DNA of 64,000 nt, taken from positions 248,001-312,000 of the forward strand of contig NZ_JACHEB010000004.1 in the NCBI RefSeq assembly GCF_014201335.1. Direction: 5' to 3'. The stretch is from Tunturiibacter gelidiferens. Lineage in GTDB: Bacteria > Acidobacteriota > Terriglobia > Terriglobales > Acidobacteriaceae. Numbering within the stretch: position 1 is the stretch's first letter; each line of letters begins with the position of its first letter. Positions 8,141 to 17,536 of the stretch are shown piece after piece. A program made the position numbers and the translations under genes. The notes beneath the pieces are model-generated. The model made no database searches. It saw only the letters and a list, made by a program, of their open reading frames with translations, and was not told the origin of the DNA.

Positions 8141-11100
8141 CTATCTGCTAATTCGAATCGCAAACTGCACCACACGAGGGTCGGTTGTAGTCGACGTGAT
8201 GGTGCCGAACGCGGCGGACCCGAAGCTGCCGTTGGGCTGCGAGAACTCCGGCGTGTTGGTGACGTTGAACATCTCGGCGCGGAATTCGATGTCGACCTTT
8301 TCAACGAGTCGCGTCCGTTTGATGAGGGAGAGATCGAGGTCACGATAGGCCGGGCCGCGGACTGGATTGCGGGATGCGCTGCCAATGACGAACTGTGGGG
8401 CGGTCGCGAAGGCAGAGGTGTTGAAGTAGTGTGCAGGGGAACGCAGATTAGCGGCTAGTCTCGGATTTCCGACGATGTTTGGGCGTTGAAGAGAGAAGCC
8501 GGCAAAAGAGTTGTTATTAGTGGCCTGGGTGACCGTGACCGGCATTCCCGATTGCAGCGACAGAATTGTGTTTAGGCTCCATCCACCGAGAATCGCATTG
8601 CCGATACCGCTCGATGCGAAGCGATGGCCACGACCTGCAGGCAGATCGTAGATGCCGCTGAAAGAGGTGACGTTGGGCATGTCGCCGCTGGACGAGTCAC
8701 GTTCCAGATAGGGGCGAAAAGTATCTGCTGCGATGAGTGAACTTGTGTTGGGCGAGGAGAGAACGGTGGAGGAGAAGACCGAGGACGCGTCGTCGATGAG
8801 TTTGGAGTGAGTGTAGGCGAAGAGGAACGAGATGCCATGAGAGAAGCGCTGCTCGGCTTTGGCCTGAATCGCGTTGTAGTTAGTGGTGCCGGAGTTGTGG
8901 CGATAGGTAGCGACGTTCTGGAAGCGAGGATAAGGCTTGACGAGCTGCGCGGAGGCGATGGTCTTCGTATCAAGCGAACTCGAAGGGGGAAGCTGGCCGA
9001 AGTAAGGATTCGAGACTGGAGTCAGGAGGGATGGCCCCTCTGCGAGCTGAGTGGCTGTGAGCTGGTTCAGGTTGGAGTCGGGAATGCCGACGTGAATGAT
9101 GTTCGAGCCTACGTACGCGACCTCAACGGAGAGATTGTTGGTCACGGCATGCTGGACGGCGAGATTCCACTGCTGGACATATCCGGAACCAGCGCCGCGA
9201 TCAGCAGTATAGACACTCTGTCCAAGGCCGGCGTTTTGGTTGAGTGGGATGGGGGCGACTGAGGGACCGTGCGAGAGCGCGAATGCTGCGTTGACGCTGT
9301 CTTGGGTCTTCTGTGTGACGCTCTGGATGAATGGGAACTGTGGGACAGTGAAGGGAGTCGTGATGCCGGACTGGTCGATGAAGACAACGCCGAAGCCAGA
9401 GCGGACTACGGTCTTTTCGTCGAGCATGTAGGTGAAACCGACGCGAGGAGCTACGTTGTCGTAGTGAAGTTCGCGGGCACTGCGAGGGTTTCCATCGACG
9501 CCGACGTAGTCAAGCAGCTGGGTGCCGAGATTGAAGACAGCTCCCTGATTGTTCTTTTCAGTTGATGGATGGTGGAGGGTCCAACGTGCTCCAATGTTGA
9601 GCGTCAGACGATTAGTGGCCTTCCAGTCATCTTGTAAGAAGTATTCTTCAATATAGTCGCGAGGACGGATCGTGGCTTGTTGAAGGTCGATCTGGAAGGT
9701 GTCGACTTGACCGAGAAGGAAGCTGGCGACGGAGTTACCACTATTGGTGATTCCCTGTTGGTTGGTACCGGTGGTTGTAAAGGCGAAGGAGCCTGTGGGG
9801 TTGGGCGGCGAGACCGTGTTGAGCTGATACCACCGGAAATCGATACCTGCTTTGATCGCATGTGCGCCGCGAGTGTAGACGACGGTGTCAACCATCTGCC
9901 AGACGGAGGTTTGAAAGTCTGCGAAGGTGCTTGCAGATGGGCCAAGCTGCTGGAGGCCAGTTAAGGTAAAGAGAGGAAGTGCATTGTTGAAAGCAGCATT
10001 GGTGGGAATGCCGGGAATACCGAGCGCGTCGGATGCTGTGTTGTCGAGTTCGGGGCCAATAATATTGTTGCTGCGACGCGTGTAGCCGCCGGTGAGGTTG
10101 TTGACCAGGCGAGGGGAAAAGACGTGGTTCTCGTTGGCGACAGCTTGTTGTCCCCGTACATTGGACAGACCCGGAACGCCGCCGGTGCCGAGAGCTGCAC
10201 CACTGATTAGACCGCTGCCATCAGGCAATGGGGTCACCGGCGCCTCTACCTCGTTGTAGTAGGAGTAGCGGCCAAAGGCGTGGTCGCGAGTCCCGTAAGC
10301 TCCATCGATGCGAACGTCGAATTGGTTCTGATGGTCGGCGTCATTCGCCGTGCGGGTGTAGTTATTGGCGGCTTTGCCGTTGGTTGGGGTAGGGTAGCGG
10401 GCGAGGAGAGCCTCCGCAGCGGGATCGAAAGGAATGTTAATGACGTCGCCGGGAAACTCCTGACGGACATTTTTCCCGTTAACGATAGTTGTCGTAGCGG
10501 GATTGTAGATCTTCGAGACGCCAGTGAAGATTCCGTTACGCTCGTTGACGGTTGGAATTGTAGAGGTAAGGGTGCGGCCGATGTATTGCTTGACCCCTTG
10601 GTAGTCTCCGAAGAAAAAGAGGCGGTCGTGGAGGATGGGTGCGCCAAGGGTGGCGCCGTATAGGTTGCGTCGATACTCGGGTTTGGGTCCCGTCGGGGCG
10701 AAGTAGTTACGGGCGTTGAGGTCTTCATTGCGAAGATACTCGAAAATGCTGCCGTGTACGGTGTTGGTGCCCGAGCGAGTGGCGACGTTGACTACGCCAC
10801 CGTTGAAGCGACCGAACTCAGCGGGCACGTTGTTGGCTTCGATGGTGAATTGCGCAATGTCATCAAGGATGGGGAAGTAGGCGACCTGACCGGGTTCGGG
10901 CTGCAGTGCCGAGATGCCGTCGTAGATGTATTCGTTGGTGCGGGGACGGCCACCGTTGATACGAGGAAGCAGGGTGCCTGGAGGCAACTCCACACCTGGA
11001 GCCAATGTCGTGAGCTGAATGAAGTTTCGCGTGTTCAGCGGTGTGGAGGTGATGATGATGCCGGGGATTGTGGTCTGAATGGTGCTGGTTTCCGCCTGCA

Positions 11101-11473
11101 GGAGGGGAGCATCGCTATTGACGGTTACAACCTGCTGATCGCCTCCTGGGCTGAGACTGAGATCGAGACTCACGGTCTGTCCGATGAAGAGTGAAACGCC
11201 TTCACGATTTAGAGTCATAAAGCCTGGCGCCTTCACCGCGACACTATAAGATCCCGGATTGAGATGGATGAAAAGATAATCGCCGGAACTGGAGGTGGTT
11301 GTAGAGCGATGCAGTTTCGTTGAAGATTCGGTTAACTCCACCGCTGCATTTGCGATGGAAGCGCCAGAGGAATCGAGCACGCGGCCTTTCAAATCGGCGG
11401 CGATCTGAGCGGAGGCTATCGCATTGAGCAGGGAGAAGACGAAGAAGGCGCAAGAAAGGCGGTGAAGCTTCAT
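8141..11473 (-). CDS. TonB-dependent receptor with carboxypeptidase-like N-domain (Oar type)
   Basis: An outer-membrane receptor of 1110 aa typical of Acidobacteriota. I placed the start at the ATG 11471-11473 because it gives a signal peptide (MKLHRLSCAFFVFSLLNAIASAQ) and has AGGAG 9 nt upstream; the frame is open 34 codons further. A carboxypeptidase regulatory-like domain (about 25-105, LKGRVLDSSGASIANAAV) comes first. A plug region follows (TPLNTRNFIQLTTLAPGVELPPG, GGRPRTNEYIYDGI), then a long beta-barrel ending in ...VVQFAIRISR. Proteins of this type take up oligosaccharides or other large ligands; the ligand is not evident here. No ExbB/ExbD/TonB genes are nearby. Confidence 0.92.
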   Translation of the reverse strand: MKLHRLSCAFFVFSLLNAIASAQIAADLKGRVLDSSGASIANAAVELTESSTKLHRSTTTSSSGDYLFIHLNPGSYSVAVKAPGFMTLNREGVSLFIGQTVSLDLSLSPGGDQQVVTVNSDAPLLQAETSTIQTTIPGIIITSTPLNTRNFIQLTTLAPGVELPPGTLLPRINGGRPRTNEYIYDGISALQPEPGQVAYFPILDDIAQFTIEANNVPAEFGRFNGGVVNVATRSGTNTVHGSIFEYLRNEDLNARNYFAPTGPKPEYRRNLYGATLGAPILHDRLFFFGDYQGVKQYIGRTLTSTIPTVNERNGIFTGVSKIYNPATTTIVNGKNVRQEFPGDVINIPFDPAAEALLARYPTPTNGKAANNYTRTANDADHQNQFDVRIDGAYGTRDHAFGRYSYYNEVEAPVTPLPDGSGLISGAALGTGGVPGLSNVRGQQAVANENHVFSPRLVNNLTGGYTRRSNNIIGPELDNTASDALGIPGIPTNAAFNNALPLFTLTGLQQLGPSASTFADFQTSVWQMVDTVVYTRGAHAIKAGIDFRWYQLNTVSPPNPTGSFAFTTTGTNQQGITNSGNSVASFLLGQVDTFQIDLQQATIRPRDYIEEYFLQDDWKATNRLTLNIGARWTLHHPSTEKNNQGAVFNLGTQLLDYVGVDGNPRSARELHYDNVAPRVGFTYMLDEKTVVRSGFGVVFIDQSGITTPFTVPQFPFIQSVTQKTQDSVNAAFALSHGPSVAPIPLNQNAGLGQSVYTADRGAGSGYVQQWNLAVQHAVTNNLSVEVAYVGSNIIHVGIPDSNLNQLTATQLAEGPSLLTPVSNPYFGQLPPSSSLDTKTIASAQLVKPYPRFQNVATYRHNSGTTNYNAIQAKAEQRFSHGISFLFAYTHSKLIDDASSVFSSTVLSSPNTSSLIAADTFRPYLERDSSSGDMPNVTSFSGIYDLPAGRGHRFASSGIGNAILGGWSLNTILSLQSGMPVTVTQATNNNSFAGFSLQRPNIVGNPRLAANLRSPAHYFNTSAFATAPQFVIGSASRNPVRGPAYRDLDLSLIKRTRLVEKVDIEFRAEMFNVTNTPEFSQPNGSFGSAAFGTITSTTTDPRVVQFAIRISR

Positions 11474-11653
11474 GGGAATCCGCTCCTGGAAACGCAGGGT
11501 TGAGGTGCGCTCGGTGATGACAAGGATTAGCGCGAACAGTCGAGCTGAAGACTGGCCTCCCCGCACGTGTTCCACTGAATAATATGAAGTTATGCGATTT
11601 AAATCGTATAGTCAAACGATTCGCAGATCGGTCGGCTGAGCCACAGATTGTAG

Positions 11654-12079
11654 CTAAGAGGGATCGTCGAGGCGCTCAATCATCACGTCAGTCGACTTGA
11701 TAAGAGCAGCTGCAGAATCACCCTTTTTCAATTGAAGCTCGCGCACAGCGTTTGAGGTGATGATCGCCGTGACATGTGTGTCGGCTACCGAAAGAATCAC
11801 TTCGGCAAGAAGGCCTTGTATCTTGATGCTTACAACTTTGCCGGCAAGTTGATTTCTGCCGCTGACACGACGATAGCGGTGCCGCGACTCTGCGATAGGC
11901 TTCAATTTGTCTTTCATCAGAAAGGGCTTCAAGGCCTCCTCCGACAGTCGATGATGTCCGCCCGGAGTCTGAACGGTCTTCAGCTTACCGCTCAGAATCC
12001 ATTGTTTGATGGTCGGATAGCTCACGCCCAACATGCGAGAGGCTTCTCGAGGCGTCAGCATTTGCTTGGTAGTCGGCAT
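11654..12079 (-). CDS. HTH-Mop regulator: MerR/excisionase-type HTH plus TOBE (molybdate-binding) domain
   Basis: A 141-aa two-domain protein. Residues 5-60 form a helix-turn-helix of the MerR/excisionase class (TPREASRMLGVSYPTIKQWILSGKL, then TPGGHHRLSEEAL). Residues 75-138 form a Mop/TOBE domain (GRNQLAGKVVSIKIQGLLAEV, VTAIITSNAVRELQLKKGDSAAALIKSTDVMI), which in molbindins binds molybdate or tungstate. A metal-oxyanion-responsive DNA-binding protein is the natural reading, but no molybdate transporter is in the window. It lies between the TonB receptor and the flavoprotein, all on the minus strand, with 180 bp before the receptor. Confidence 0.85.
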   Translation of the reverse strand: MPTTKQMLTPREASRMLGVSYPTIKQWILSGKLKTVQTPGGHHRLSEEALKPFLMKDKLKPIAESRHRYRRVSGRNQLAGKVVSIKIQGLLAEVILSVADTHVTAIITSNAVRELQLKKGDSAAALIKSTDVMIERLDDPS

Positions 12080-12140
12080 GGCCTATAGTTTTAGCACTTT
12101 TTGCGAAGCTGAGGCATCCTGAACCGCTCGCGTTTGCGAG

Positions 12141-13547
12141 TCAACGACGACTCTCCTCTTTCGCGGTAGTATCGAGCGGCTTCATCGATTGGAGCATGGT
12201 GGGAATAAGTTCGGACACGGTGGGATGAATGTGAACGGCGTGAGAAAGAGTAGTATAAGGGGCGCCCGCGTACATGGTGCTCAAGATACAGTGAATTGCT
12301 TCGTCTCCGCCTGTTCCGAGAATGGCGGCTCCCAAAACCCTTTTGCTTTCTGCGTCCACCAACACTTTCATGAAGCCCTGCGTTTCGCCCTTTTCTACAG
12401 CGCGTCCGACTTTCGTCATCGGGCGAGTTCCGACCAGGGCAGCGCGTCCACTCTCACGTACCTGGGTTTCGGTAAGACCAACCTGTGCCAGCGGAGGATC
12501 GATGTAAAGGGCACTCACAGGAATGCGGTCGCTGACGCGGCGGGAGGCTTTGTCGAGGAGATTGTCCGCTACGATCTCAAAGTCGTTGTACGAGGTGTGA
12601 GTAAAGGCACCTCTTCCGTTGCAATCTCCGAGCGCCCAGATCCCTGGGACAGAAGTTTGGAGCTGATTATCTACAGTTACAAATCCATGCTTATCAGACT
12701 TGATGCCGGCCGCTGTTAGTCCGAGATCGTCTGTGTTTGGCGACCTTCCAACGGCGAGAAGAATGCGCGATCCGACGACCCGAGGGTGACCGTCAAGGCA
12801 ATCGAGGCCGACCGCTACTTCTCCGCCTTCGTTCTCGAGTCGGATACAGTTCGCGTCAAGGCGAAGCTGAATCCCCTCGGATTGAAGGATCTCCTGGACA
12901 CCGAGAGAGATGTCTTCATCCTCGTTGGGGACGAGTCGCGACTTGCGCTCGACGACGGTCACCTCAGCCCCGAAGCGTCGGTACATCTGAGCGAACTCAA
13001 GCCCGACGTAGCTGCCTCCCACGACGATGAGATGTTTCGGAAGCTCGTCAAGGTCGAGGATGGTTGTGCTGGTAAGAAAAGGGACCTCTCGAACGCCGGG
13101 CATATCTGGAACAGCAGGCCTCGCACCGACGTTGAGAAAGATATTTTTTGCGTGAAGAACCTGGTCACCAACGCGAATCTCGTCAGGAGACTCGAAGCTC
13201 GCTGCTCCCGTAAAGACGGTGCATCGCTCCATACCGCGTAGCCAGTTTTCAACGCCGGTGCGAGACTTCATTACGATCGCGTTCTTGCGAGCCAGCACTT
13301 GTTTCATATCGACGACGACCGGCTCTTTGCGGACTACTCCGAAGTCGCTCCCGCGACGTGCGATTTGGGCTGCGTGTGCGCTCGCGACCATTGCCTTGGT
13401 GGGGGTGCATCCGACGTTCACGCATGTTCCGCCGAAGAGCTTGCGCTCGACCATGGCGACCGTCCAGCCGGCCTGAGTGAGTCGGCCCGCCAACGAAGGT
13501 CCAGCCTGTCCGGCACCGATGACAATTGCGTCGAAGTCTTGTCTCAT
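12141..13547 (-). CDS. FAD-dependent pyridine nucleotide-disulfide oxidoreductase (mercuric reductase-like)
   Basis: A 468-aa class I flavoprotein. The FAD-binding Rossmann motif is GAGQAGPSLAG at residues 12-22, the redox-active disulfide is GGTCVNVGCTPTK near 39-51, the NAD(P)H site is VVGGSYVGLEFAQMYRRFGAEV near 175-196, and the C-terminal dimerisation domain contains the expected HIHPTVSE. It resembles MerA-like and dihydrolipoamide dehydrogenase-like enzymes but lacks the MerA N-terminal metal-binding domain and the C-terminal cysteine pair. True mercury reduction is therefore unlikely and the substrate is unknown. Its start overlaps the stop of the DUF4126 gene by 4 bp, indicating translational coupling. 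Confidence 0.88.
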   Translation of the reverse strand: MRQDFDAIVIGAGQAGPSLAGRLTQAGWTVAMVERKLFGGTCVNVGCTPTKAMVASAHAAQIARRGSDFGVVRKEPVVVDMKQVLARKNAIVMKSRTGVENWLRGMERCTVFTGAASFESPDEIRVGDQVLHAKNIFLNVGARPAVPDMPGVREVPFLTSTTILDLDELPKHLIVVGGSYVGLEFAQMYRRFGAEVTVVERKSRLVPNEDEDISLGVQEILQSEGIQLRLDANCIRLENEGGEVAVGLDCLDGHPRVVGSRILLAVGRSPNTDDLGLTAAGIKSDKHGFVTVDNQLQTSVPGIWALGDCNGRGAFTHTSYNDFEIVADNLLDKASRRVSDRIPVSALYIDPPLAQVGLTETQVRESGRAALVGTRPMTKVGRAVEKGETQGFMKVLVDAESKRVLGAAILGTGGDEAIHCILSTMYAGAPYTTLSHAVHIHPTVSELIPTMLQSMKPLDTTAKEESRR

Positions 13548-14008
13548 CCGAGTCTCGCGACTACCACGATAGCAAGAATGATCGCTACGGCATCTTCCAG
13601 CAAAGCCGCAGGAAGGTCCCTTCCAAACACATCAGCGAGTTTAGTGCGCACCGCTGCGCCTCCAAGTGTACCGGCAACTGCACCGACAGCGCCGCCGACG
13701 AGGCCGATCGCTAACGATTGACGTGCAGCTCCCACGGCTGCTCCAGAGAAGGCGCCGGTAATGATCCGGGTGATGAATTGAGGGGGCACTTTGCGACTGG
13801 GTGTCTTCGGCAGTTTATCGTTGATCAACTCTCCGATAGCCAGCAACGTGAAGATGTAGGGCGTCGCTGCATAACTTAAAAAAGCGAGGGCGGTGCCTTG
13901 AAGGGGCAGAAGACCGAGGCGAGCCGCCCAACTTACTGCCGCGGGTGCAGTCAAAGCGCGAAGCCCCGCAACAATACCGATCAAAAACGCAAGCACAAGT
14001 ATGAACAT
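13544..14008 (-). CDS. DUF4126 family membrane protein
   Basis: A 154-aa hydrophobic protein with four or five predicted helices (FILVLAFLIGIVAGLRALTAP at the start; ALAFLSYAATPYIFTLLAIGELI; glycine/alanine-rich SLAIGLVGGAVGAVAGTLGG; LLEDAVAIILAIVVVARLG at the end). The opening GLRALTAPAAVSWAA and the ELINDKLP segment fit DUF4126. The function is unknown. It is first in a two-gene operon: its 3' end overlaps the flavoprotein start by 4 bp, so a link to that enzyme's redox activity is possible but not shown. Confidence 0.75.
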   Translation of the reverse strand: MFILVLAFLIGIVAGLRALTAPAAVSWAARLGLLPLQGTALAFLSYAATPYIFTLLAIGELINDKLPKTPSRKVPPQFITRIITGAFSGAAVGAARQSLAIGLVGGAVGAVAGTLGGAAVRTKLADVFGRDLPAALLEDAVAIILAIVVVARLG

Positions 14009-14067
14009 GAAGCTCCTGTCGTGGGAGGTTACTTAGTTTGAAAGAAAAATACCATTGCTCGCGGATC

Positions 14068-14544
14068 TTAGAGGCCGAGCTCAGTAAGGCTTGGGTGATC
14101 GTCTGGACGCCGGCCGAGCGGCCAATGAAAGAGGCGCTCGCTCTCCTTAATTGGAAGATCGTTAATGCAGGCATAGCGATGATGCATCAGTCCGTCCTCC
14201 GCGAACTCCCAGTTTTCATTTCCGTAAGAGCGGTACCATTGTCCAGCTGCATCATGCGACTCGTAGGCGAAACGGACCGCGATGCGGGAGCCTCCAAAGG
14301 CCCACAACTCTTTGATGAGCCGATAATCCAACTCTTTTTGCCACTTGCGAGTGAGAAACTGAATGATCTCCTCTCGCCCGGTGGCGAATTCGGAGCGATT
14401 ACGCCACTTGCTGTCGAGGGAATAAGCGAGGCAGCAGTGCTCAGGGTTGCGCGTATTCCAGCCGTCTTCGGCCTTACGAACCTTCAGGATTGCTGTCTCT
14501 TTTGTGAACGGCGGGACGAGAGAGACCTTCGATTCACTACTCAT
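14068..14544 (-). CDS. DUF1348 family protein (NTF2/SnoaL-like fold)
   Basis: A 158-aa soluble protein matching the DUF1348 pattern throughout: [22 protein letters not shown], then [18 protein letters not shown] segment (here [17 protein letters not shown]), [52 protein letters not shown] and the end [15 protein letters not shown]. These proteins have an NTF2-like cone fold; a defined reaction is not established. It is monocistronic, 59 bp upstream of the DUF4126 gene on the same strand. Confidence 0.85.
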   Translation of the reverse strand: MSSESKVSLVPPFTKETAILKVRKAEDGWNTRNPEHCCLAYSLDSKWRNRSEFATGREEIIQFLTRKWQKELDYRLIKELWAFGGSRIAVRFAYESHDAAGQWYRSYGNENWEFAEDGLMHHRYACINDLPIKESERLFHWPLGRRPDDHPSLTELGL

Positions 14545-14971
14545 TTCTGAAACTCCTTCTGGCTATGGGTCGTAAATTCTCTGTGAAAGAGAACAAGTGA
14601 GAACAACGGTGGACAACCAAATAGCTATCAAACGTATTGAGAAAGCCACGACGATAAACTTATGAGTGGTGGATCTCCCAGACCGCTTTTCTGTCCCTAA
14701 TGTTACGGCCTTCGATTTGGCGGACGTATGACTGGCCGGCCTATATGTTTGCATCTCTTAATGTGCAAACTAGAGTTAGTTGAAACTATTGGGGACCATG
14801 TCTCGTCGCTTAGTTAGAGTTTTGGAGTCTTTGAAATGGGGCATATCTTTTGAAAAAAAAGAATTCAAATAGATGGCTACCAGCGTTCGCTTTTTTGATG
14901 TCGATCGTCTAGTATCGGTTGCGGAATTGGATTGCGGGCCAGGCTTTTCTCAGTTAGAGGAGGCAGTAACC
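14545..14971. other. Divergent intergenic region before the OmpA-family gene
   Basis: About 430 bp between the DUF1348 gene (minus) and the chosen start of the OmpA-family gene (plus). It is AT-richer than its surroundings near 14840-14875. A 63-codon minus-strand frame with one hydrophobic segment (14563-14754) is open but has no good ribosome site. The plus frame is open from 14873, but the first 33 residues do not look like part of the DUF937 protein. Promoters in both directions are expected here; none could be assigned with confidence. Confidence 0.45.
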
Positions 14972-16180
14972 ATGCCAGATTCCTACTTCTCATCTCTCTC
15001 CAACTTATTCCCCAGCTCGGCGGTCCAGAGCATTGCCAGCCACTTCGGGGCGTCAGAGCGAACCGTTCTCAGCGGCATTCAATCATCGATTGCTGCTGTA
15101 GTCAGTGGTCTCGCACAGAAATCTAACGATAAGGGTTTCATCGGCCAAGTTGTTCAACTGGCAACGTCGACCCCGGAAAACGCTGCCACCTCCGCGCTCG
15201 CACACGACGCTCTCACCAACCCAAACTCCTCCTCTCTTTCCGGGGCAAACCAATTGCTCTCCAGCGTGTTCGGCGGCAAACTTGGCTCCATTACCGAAGC
15301 ACTGAGCAGCCAGAGTGGGCTGCGCTCAACGGCAATTTCCACTCTGCTGTCGCTAGGCGGTACGACGGTTCTGAGCATGCTTGGGAACAAATTCCGTGAC
15401 GGCAGCTTGAACGCGGGCAGTCTTCCAGGGTTCCTGCAAAAGGAGAGTGCTGCGCTGCAAGGGCATCTCCCGGTAGGATTTACCGCCGGTCCAGCTGCAG
15501 TTACTACGCACAAAGTAGACGTCAACCCCGTAGTCGCACAGACGGTACAGGTAGAAAAAAGCCGCTCTTTCTTGCCCTGGTTGCTGGGTCTGTTAGTAGC
15601 TGCACTTTTGCTGGGCTATTGGTGGCTCCACTCTCGAGCGGAGCCGGTAGCGGTTGCTACCCCAGCGCCAGTCGTTGCTCCCGTTGCTCCGAAAATCACA
15701 TCTTCCAATGGAGTCGATCTGGGCTCGTTGGTCGATGTCAAGCTTTGCGATGGAAGTGTCATACGGGTTCCAGAACGTGGCATGGAGGCGAAGGTGGTCA
15801 CGTTTATTGAAGACCCTGCTCACAAACCTGATAAAACTTCCTGGGTCGACTTTGACCGTCTGCTCTTCGATACGGACTCGGCTACTTTGCAGCCACAGTC
15901 GACGGATCAACTCAACAACTTCGCGGCGACGCTCAAAGCTTGCCCCGACGTCCACCTTACCGTCGGCGGCTACACCGATAACACCGGTGACGCCGCACAT
16001 AACCAGAAGCTCTCTCAAGACCGCGCCAATACCGTGGTCGCCCAGTTGGAGACCATGGGGATTGCGTCCAATCGTCTGGTTGCCAAGGGATATGGCGATC
16101 ACAACCCTGTAGGGGACAACTCTACCGAAGAAGGCCGCGCACGCAATCGGCGGATCTCCGTTCTAGTAACCGCTAAATAG
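14972..16180 (+). CDS. DUF937 (YidB-like) - transmembrane - OmpA peptidoglycan-binding protein
   Basis: A 402-aa envelope protein. The start at 14972 is preferred over 14873 because AGAGGAGG lies just upstream and the DUF937 domain begins at once (MPDSYFSSLSNLFPSSAVQSIASHFG). Residues 1-180 are DUF937-like. One transmembrane helix follows near 205-222 (FLPWLLGLLVAALLLGYWWL) with an Ala/Pro/Val-rich linker. The C-terminal ~120 residues are an OmpA domain (FDRLLFDTDSATLQPQS, VGGYTDNTGD, LSQDRANTV, GYGDHNPVGDNSTEEGRARNRRISV). It probably tethers an inner-membrane or cytoplasmic YidB-like module to the cell wall. Two stress-protein genes follow on the same strand. Confidence 0.85.
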   Translation: MPDSYFSSLSNLFPSSAVQSIASHFGASERTVLSGIQSSIAAVVSGLAQKSNDKGFIGQVVQLATSTPENAATSALAHDALTNPNSSSLSGANQLLSSVFGGKLGSITEALSSQSGLRSTAISTLLSLGGTTVLSMLGNKFRDGSLNAGSLPGFLQKESAALQGHLPVGFTAGPAAVTTHKVDVNPVVAQTVQVEKSRSFLPWLLGLLVAALLLGYWWLHSRAEPVAVATPAPVVAPVAPKITSSNGVDLGSLVDVKLCDGSVIRVPERGMEAKVVTFIEDPAHKPDKTSWVDFDRLLFDTDSATLQPQSTDQLNNFAATLKACPDVHLTVGGYTDNTGDAAHNQKLSQDRANTVVAQLETMGIASNRLVAKGYGDHNPVGDNSTEEGRARNRRISVLVTAK

Positions 16181-16226
16181 CGAGCGAGCGTTCCTCGACG
16201 CTTGCTTTCCCATCGAGGTTCTACCT

Positions 16227-16667
16227 ATGAATCCGTCCCTTGATAAATTGGGCGCGGTCGACACGACAGCCGTGCACGCCGAACGGGAGACCGTTATCCC
16301 GCTTTTGGAAGAACAATTCTCCGTTGCCAAACGTGTTGTAGAAACAGCACGGGTCCGTGTATCGCGAGTCACTCATGACCATCAACAGTTGGTCGATGAG
16401 CTGCTGAATCACGAGAAGGTGGAGGTCGAGCACGTTCCGGTCGACCGACCAATCGAGACTATGCCATCCATACGTCAGGAAGGCGACGTCACGATCATCC
16501 CTGTCGTTGAGGAAGTTTTGAAAGTGGAACGCTGCCTGGTGCTCAAGGAAGAGGTGCATATTCGGCGCATTAAGACGACCGAAAGGCATCAAGAGCAGGT
16601 GACGCTGCGCAAGCAGGAAGTCCTTGTCGCCCGCACTCCAATAGAACACTCTGAAGTCCCCGATTAG
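16227..16667 (+). CDS. YsnF/AvaK domain (DUF2382) stress protein, short form
   Basis: A 146-aa soluble, highly charged protein with two DUF2382 half-repeats: VIPLLEEQFSVAKRVVETARVRVSR...VDELLNHEKVEVEHVPVDRPIE and VTIIPVVEEVLKVERCLVLKEEVHIRRI...QVTLRKQEVLVARTPIE. Family members are linked to general stress and desiccation responses, with unknown mechanism. It begins 46 bp after the OmpA-family gene and is followed 42 bp later by a longer YsnF paralog, so the three probably form one stress-responsive transcript. Confidence 0.82.
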   Translation: MNPSLDKLGAVDTTAVHAERETVIPLLEEQFSVAKRVVETARVRVSRVTHDHQQLVDELLNHEKVEVEHVPVDRPIETMPSIRQEGDVTIIPVVEEVLKVERCLVLKEEVHIRRIKTTERHQEQVTLRKQEVLVARTPIEHSEVPD

Positions 16668-16709
16668 GAGACTCAAACCGTTGCAGTTAACCCGCGAAAG
16701 GAAACACTC

Positions 16710-17525
16710 ATGAGCAACTTCGAAAAGATCGTGACTCTATTTGACACAGCGGAACATGCCCAAGCGGCCGAAGCGAACCTTCAGCATGCGGGCTTTTCTG
16801 ATGGCGACATCAGCATTCTTAGCGGCTCGGATCTCCCCAAAGCCGGCGATGCCCTGCGCGAGCCTGGCCTCTGGCATCGCATGTTTGGCAGCGATATCGC
16901 ACAGCACGAAGCGACAGTCTACGCAAAAGCAGTTGAGTCCGGCGGAGTTGTGTTGACTCTGCGCGCGGCGGAGGAAGATGTTCCCAAAGCGATGGCGATC
17001 CTGAACCAGCACAAGTTGGTCGACGTAACCGACCGTGCCGTCGATACGGGCGTCATCTCGAAGGCGTCCGCCGCAACTCTCGCGGTTCCCGCCGCGATTG
17101 CCGCTGCGGTGCCCACCAAGCCCGTCACCTCGGACCTTGGGAAGAACGAGGTGATTCGCCTCGCCGAAGAGCACCTGGAAGTGGGTAAGCGTCTGGTCGA
17201 AGAGGGAACTACGCGTATCCGACGCTTCGTTACCGAGACGCCCGTCGAAAAACAGGTGACCCTGCACGAGGAGCATGCGGAGGTTGTTCGTCGCGCTGTC
17301 AGCGACCCAGACTTCGTGAAGGATATCGACTGGTCCGATCAGACGATCGAAGTGCTGGAGACCTCCGAACAGGCAGTCGTCTCCAAGACGGCGCGTGTTG
17401 CGGAAGAGGTTGTCGTTGGGAAGACCGGCTCCGATCGGGTCGAGACAGTGCACGATACAGTGCGCCGTCAACAGGTCGAAGTTGAACGCGTTCCAGGAAA
17501 GAACCCACCAGCAGCCAGGACGTAG
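16710..17525 (+). CDS. YsnF/AvaK domain (DUF2382) stress protein with general-stress N-domain
   Basis: A 271-aa protein in two parts. Residues 1-105 form a GSP17M/YflT-like module (FEKIVTLFDTAEHAQAAEANLQHAGFSDGDISILSG... VVLTLRAAEEDVPKAMAILNQH). An Ala/Pro linker leads to the YsnF/DUF2382 domain from about 145 (VIRLAEEHLEVGKRLVEEGTTRIRRF, VEKQVTLHEEHAEVVRRAV, DQTIEVLETSEQAVVSKTARVAEEVVVGK, VETVHDTVRRQQVEVE). The architecture is that of general stress proteins. It is the last gene of the OmpA-YsnF-YsnF set, with a GC-rich hairpin just after the stop. Confidence 0.82.
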   Translation: MSNFEKIVTLFDTAEHAQAAEANLQHAGFSDGDISILSGSDLPKAGDALREPGLWHRMFGSDIAQHEATVYAKAVESGGVVLTLRAAEEDVPKAMAILNQHKLVDVTDRAVDTGVISKASAATLAVPAAIAAAVPTKPVTSDLGKNEVIRLAEEHLEVGKRLVEEGTTRIRRFVTETPVEKQVTLHEEHAEVVRRAVSDPDFVKDIDWSDQTIEVLETSEQAVVSKTARVAEEVVVGKTGSDRVETVHDTVRRQQVEVERVPGKNPPAART

Positions 17526-17536
17526 TTCTCGCAGAT

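Noticed and set aside
14563..14754. 63-codon minus-strand frame with one hydrophobic segment
   Set aside because: Only a weak AAGAG precedes the ATG and the N-terminal half has low-complexity Ser/Lys/Thr composition; not enough to call a gene.
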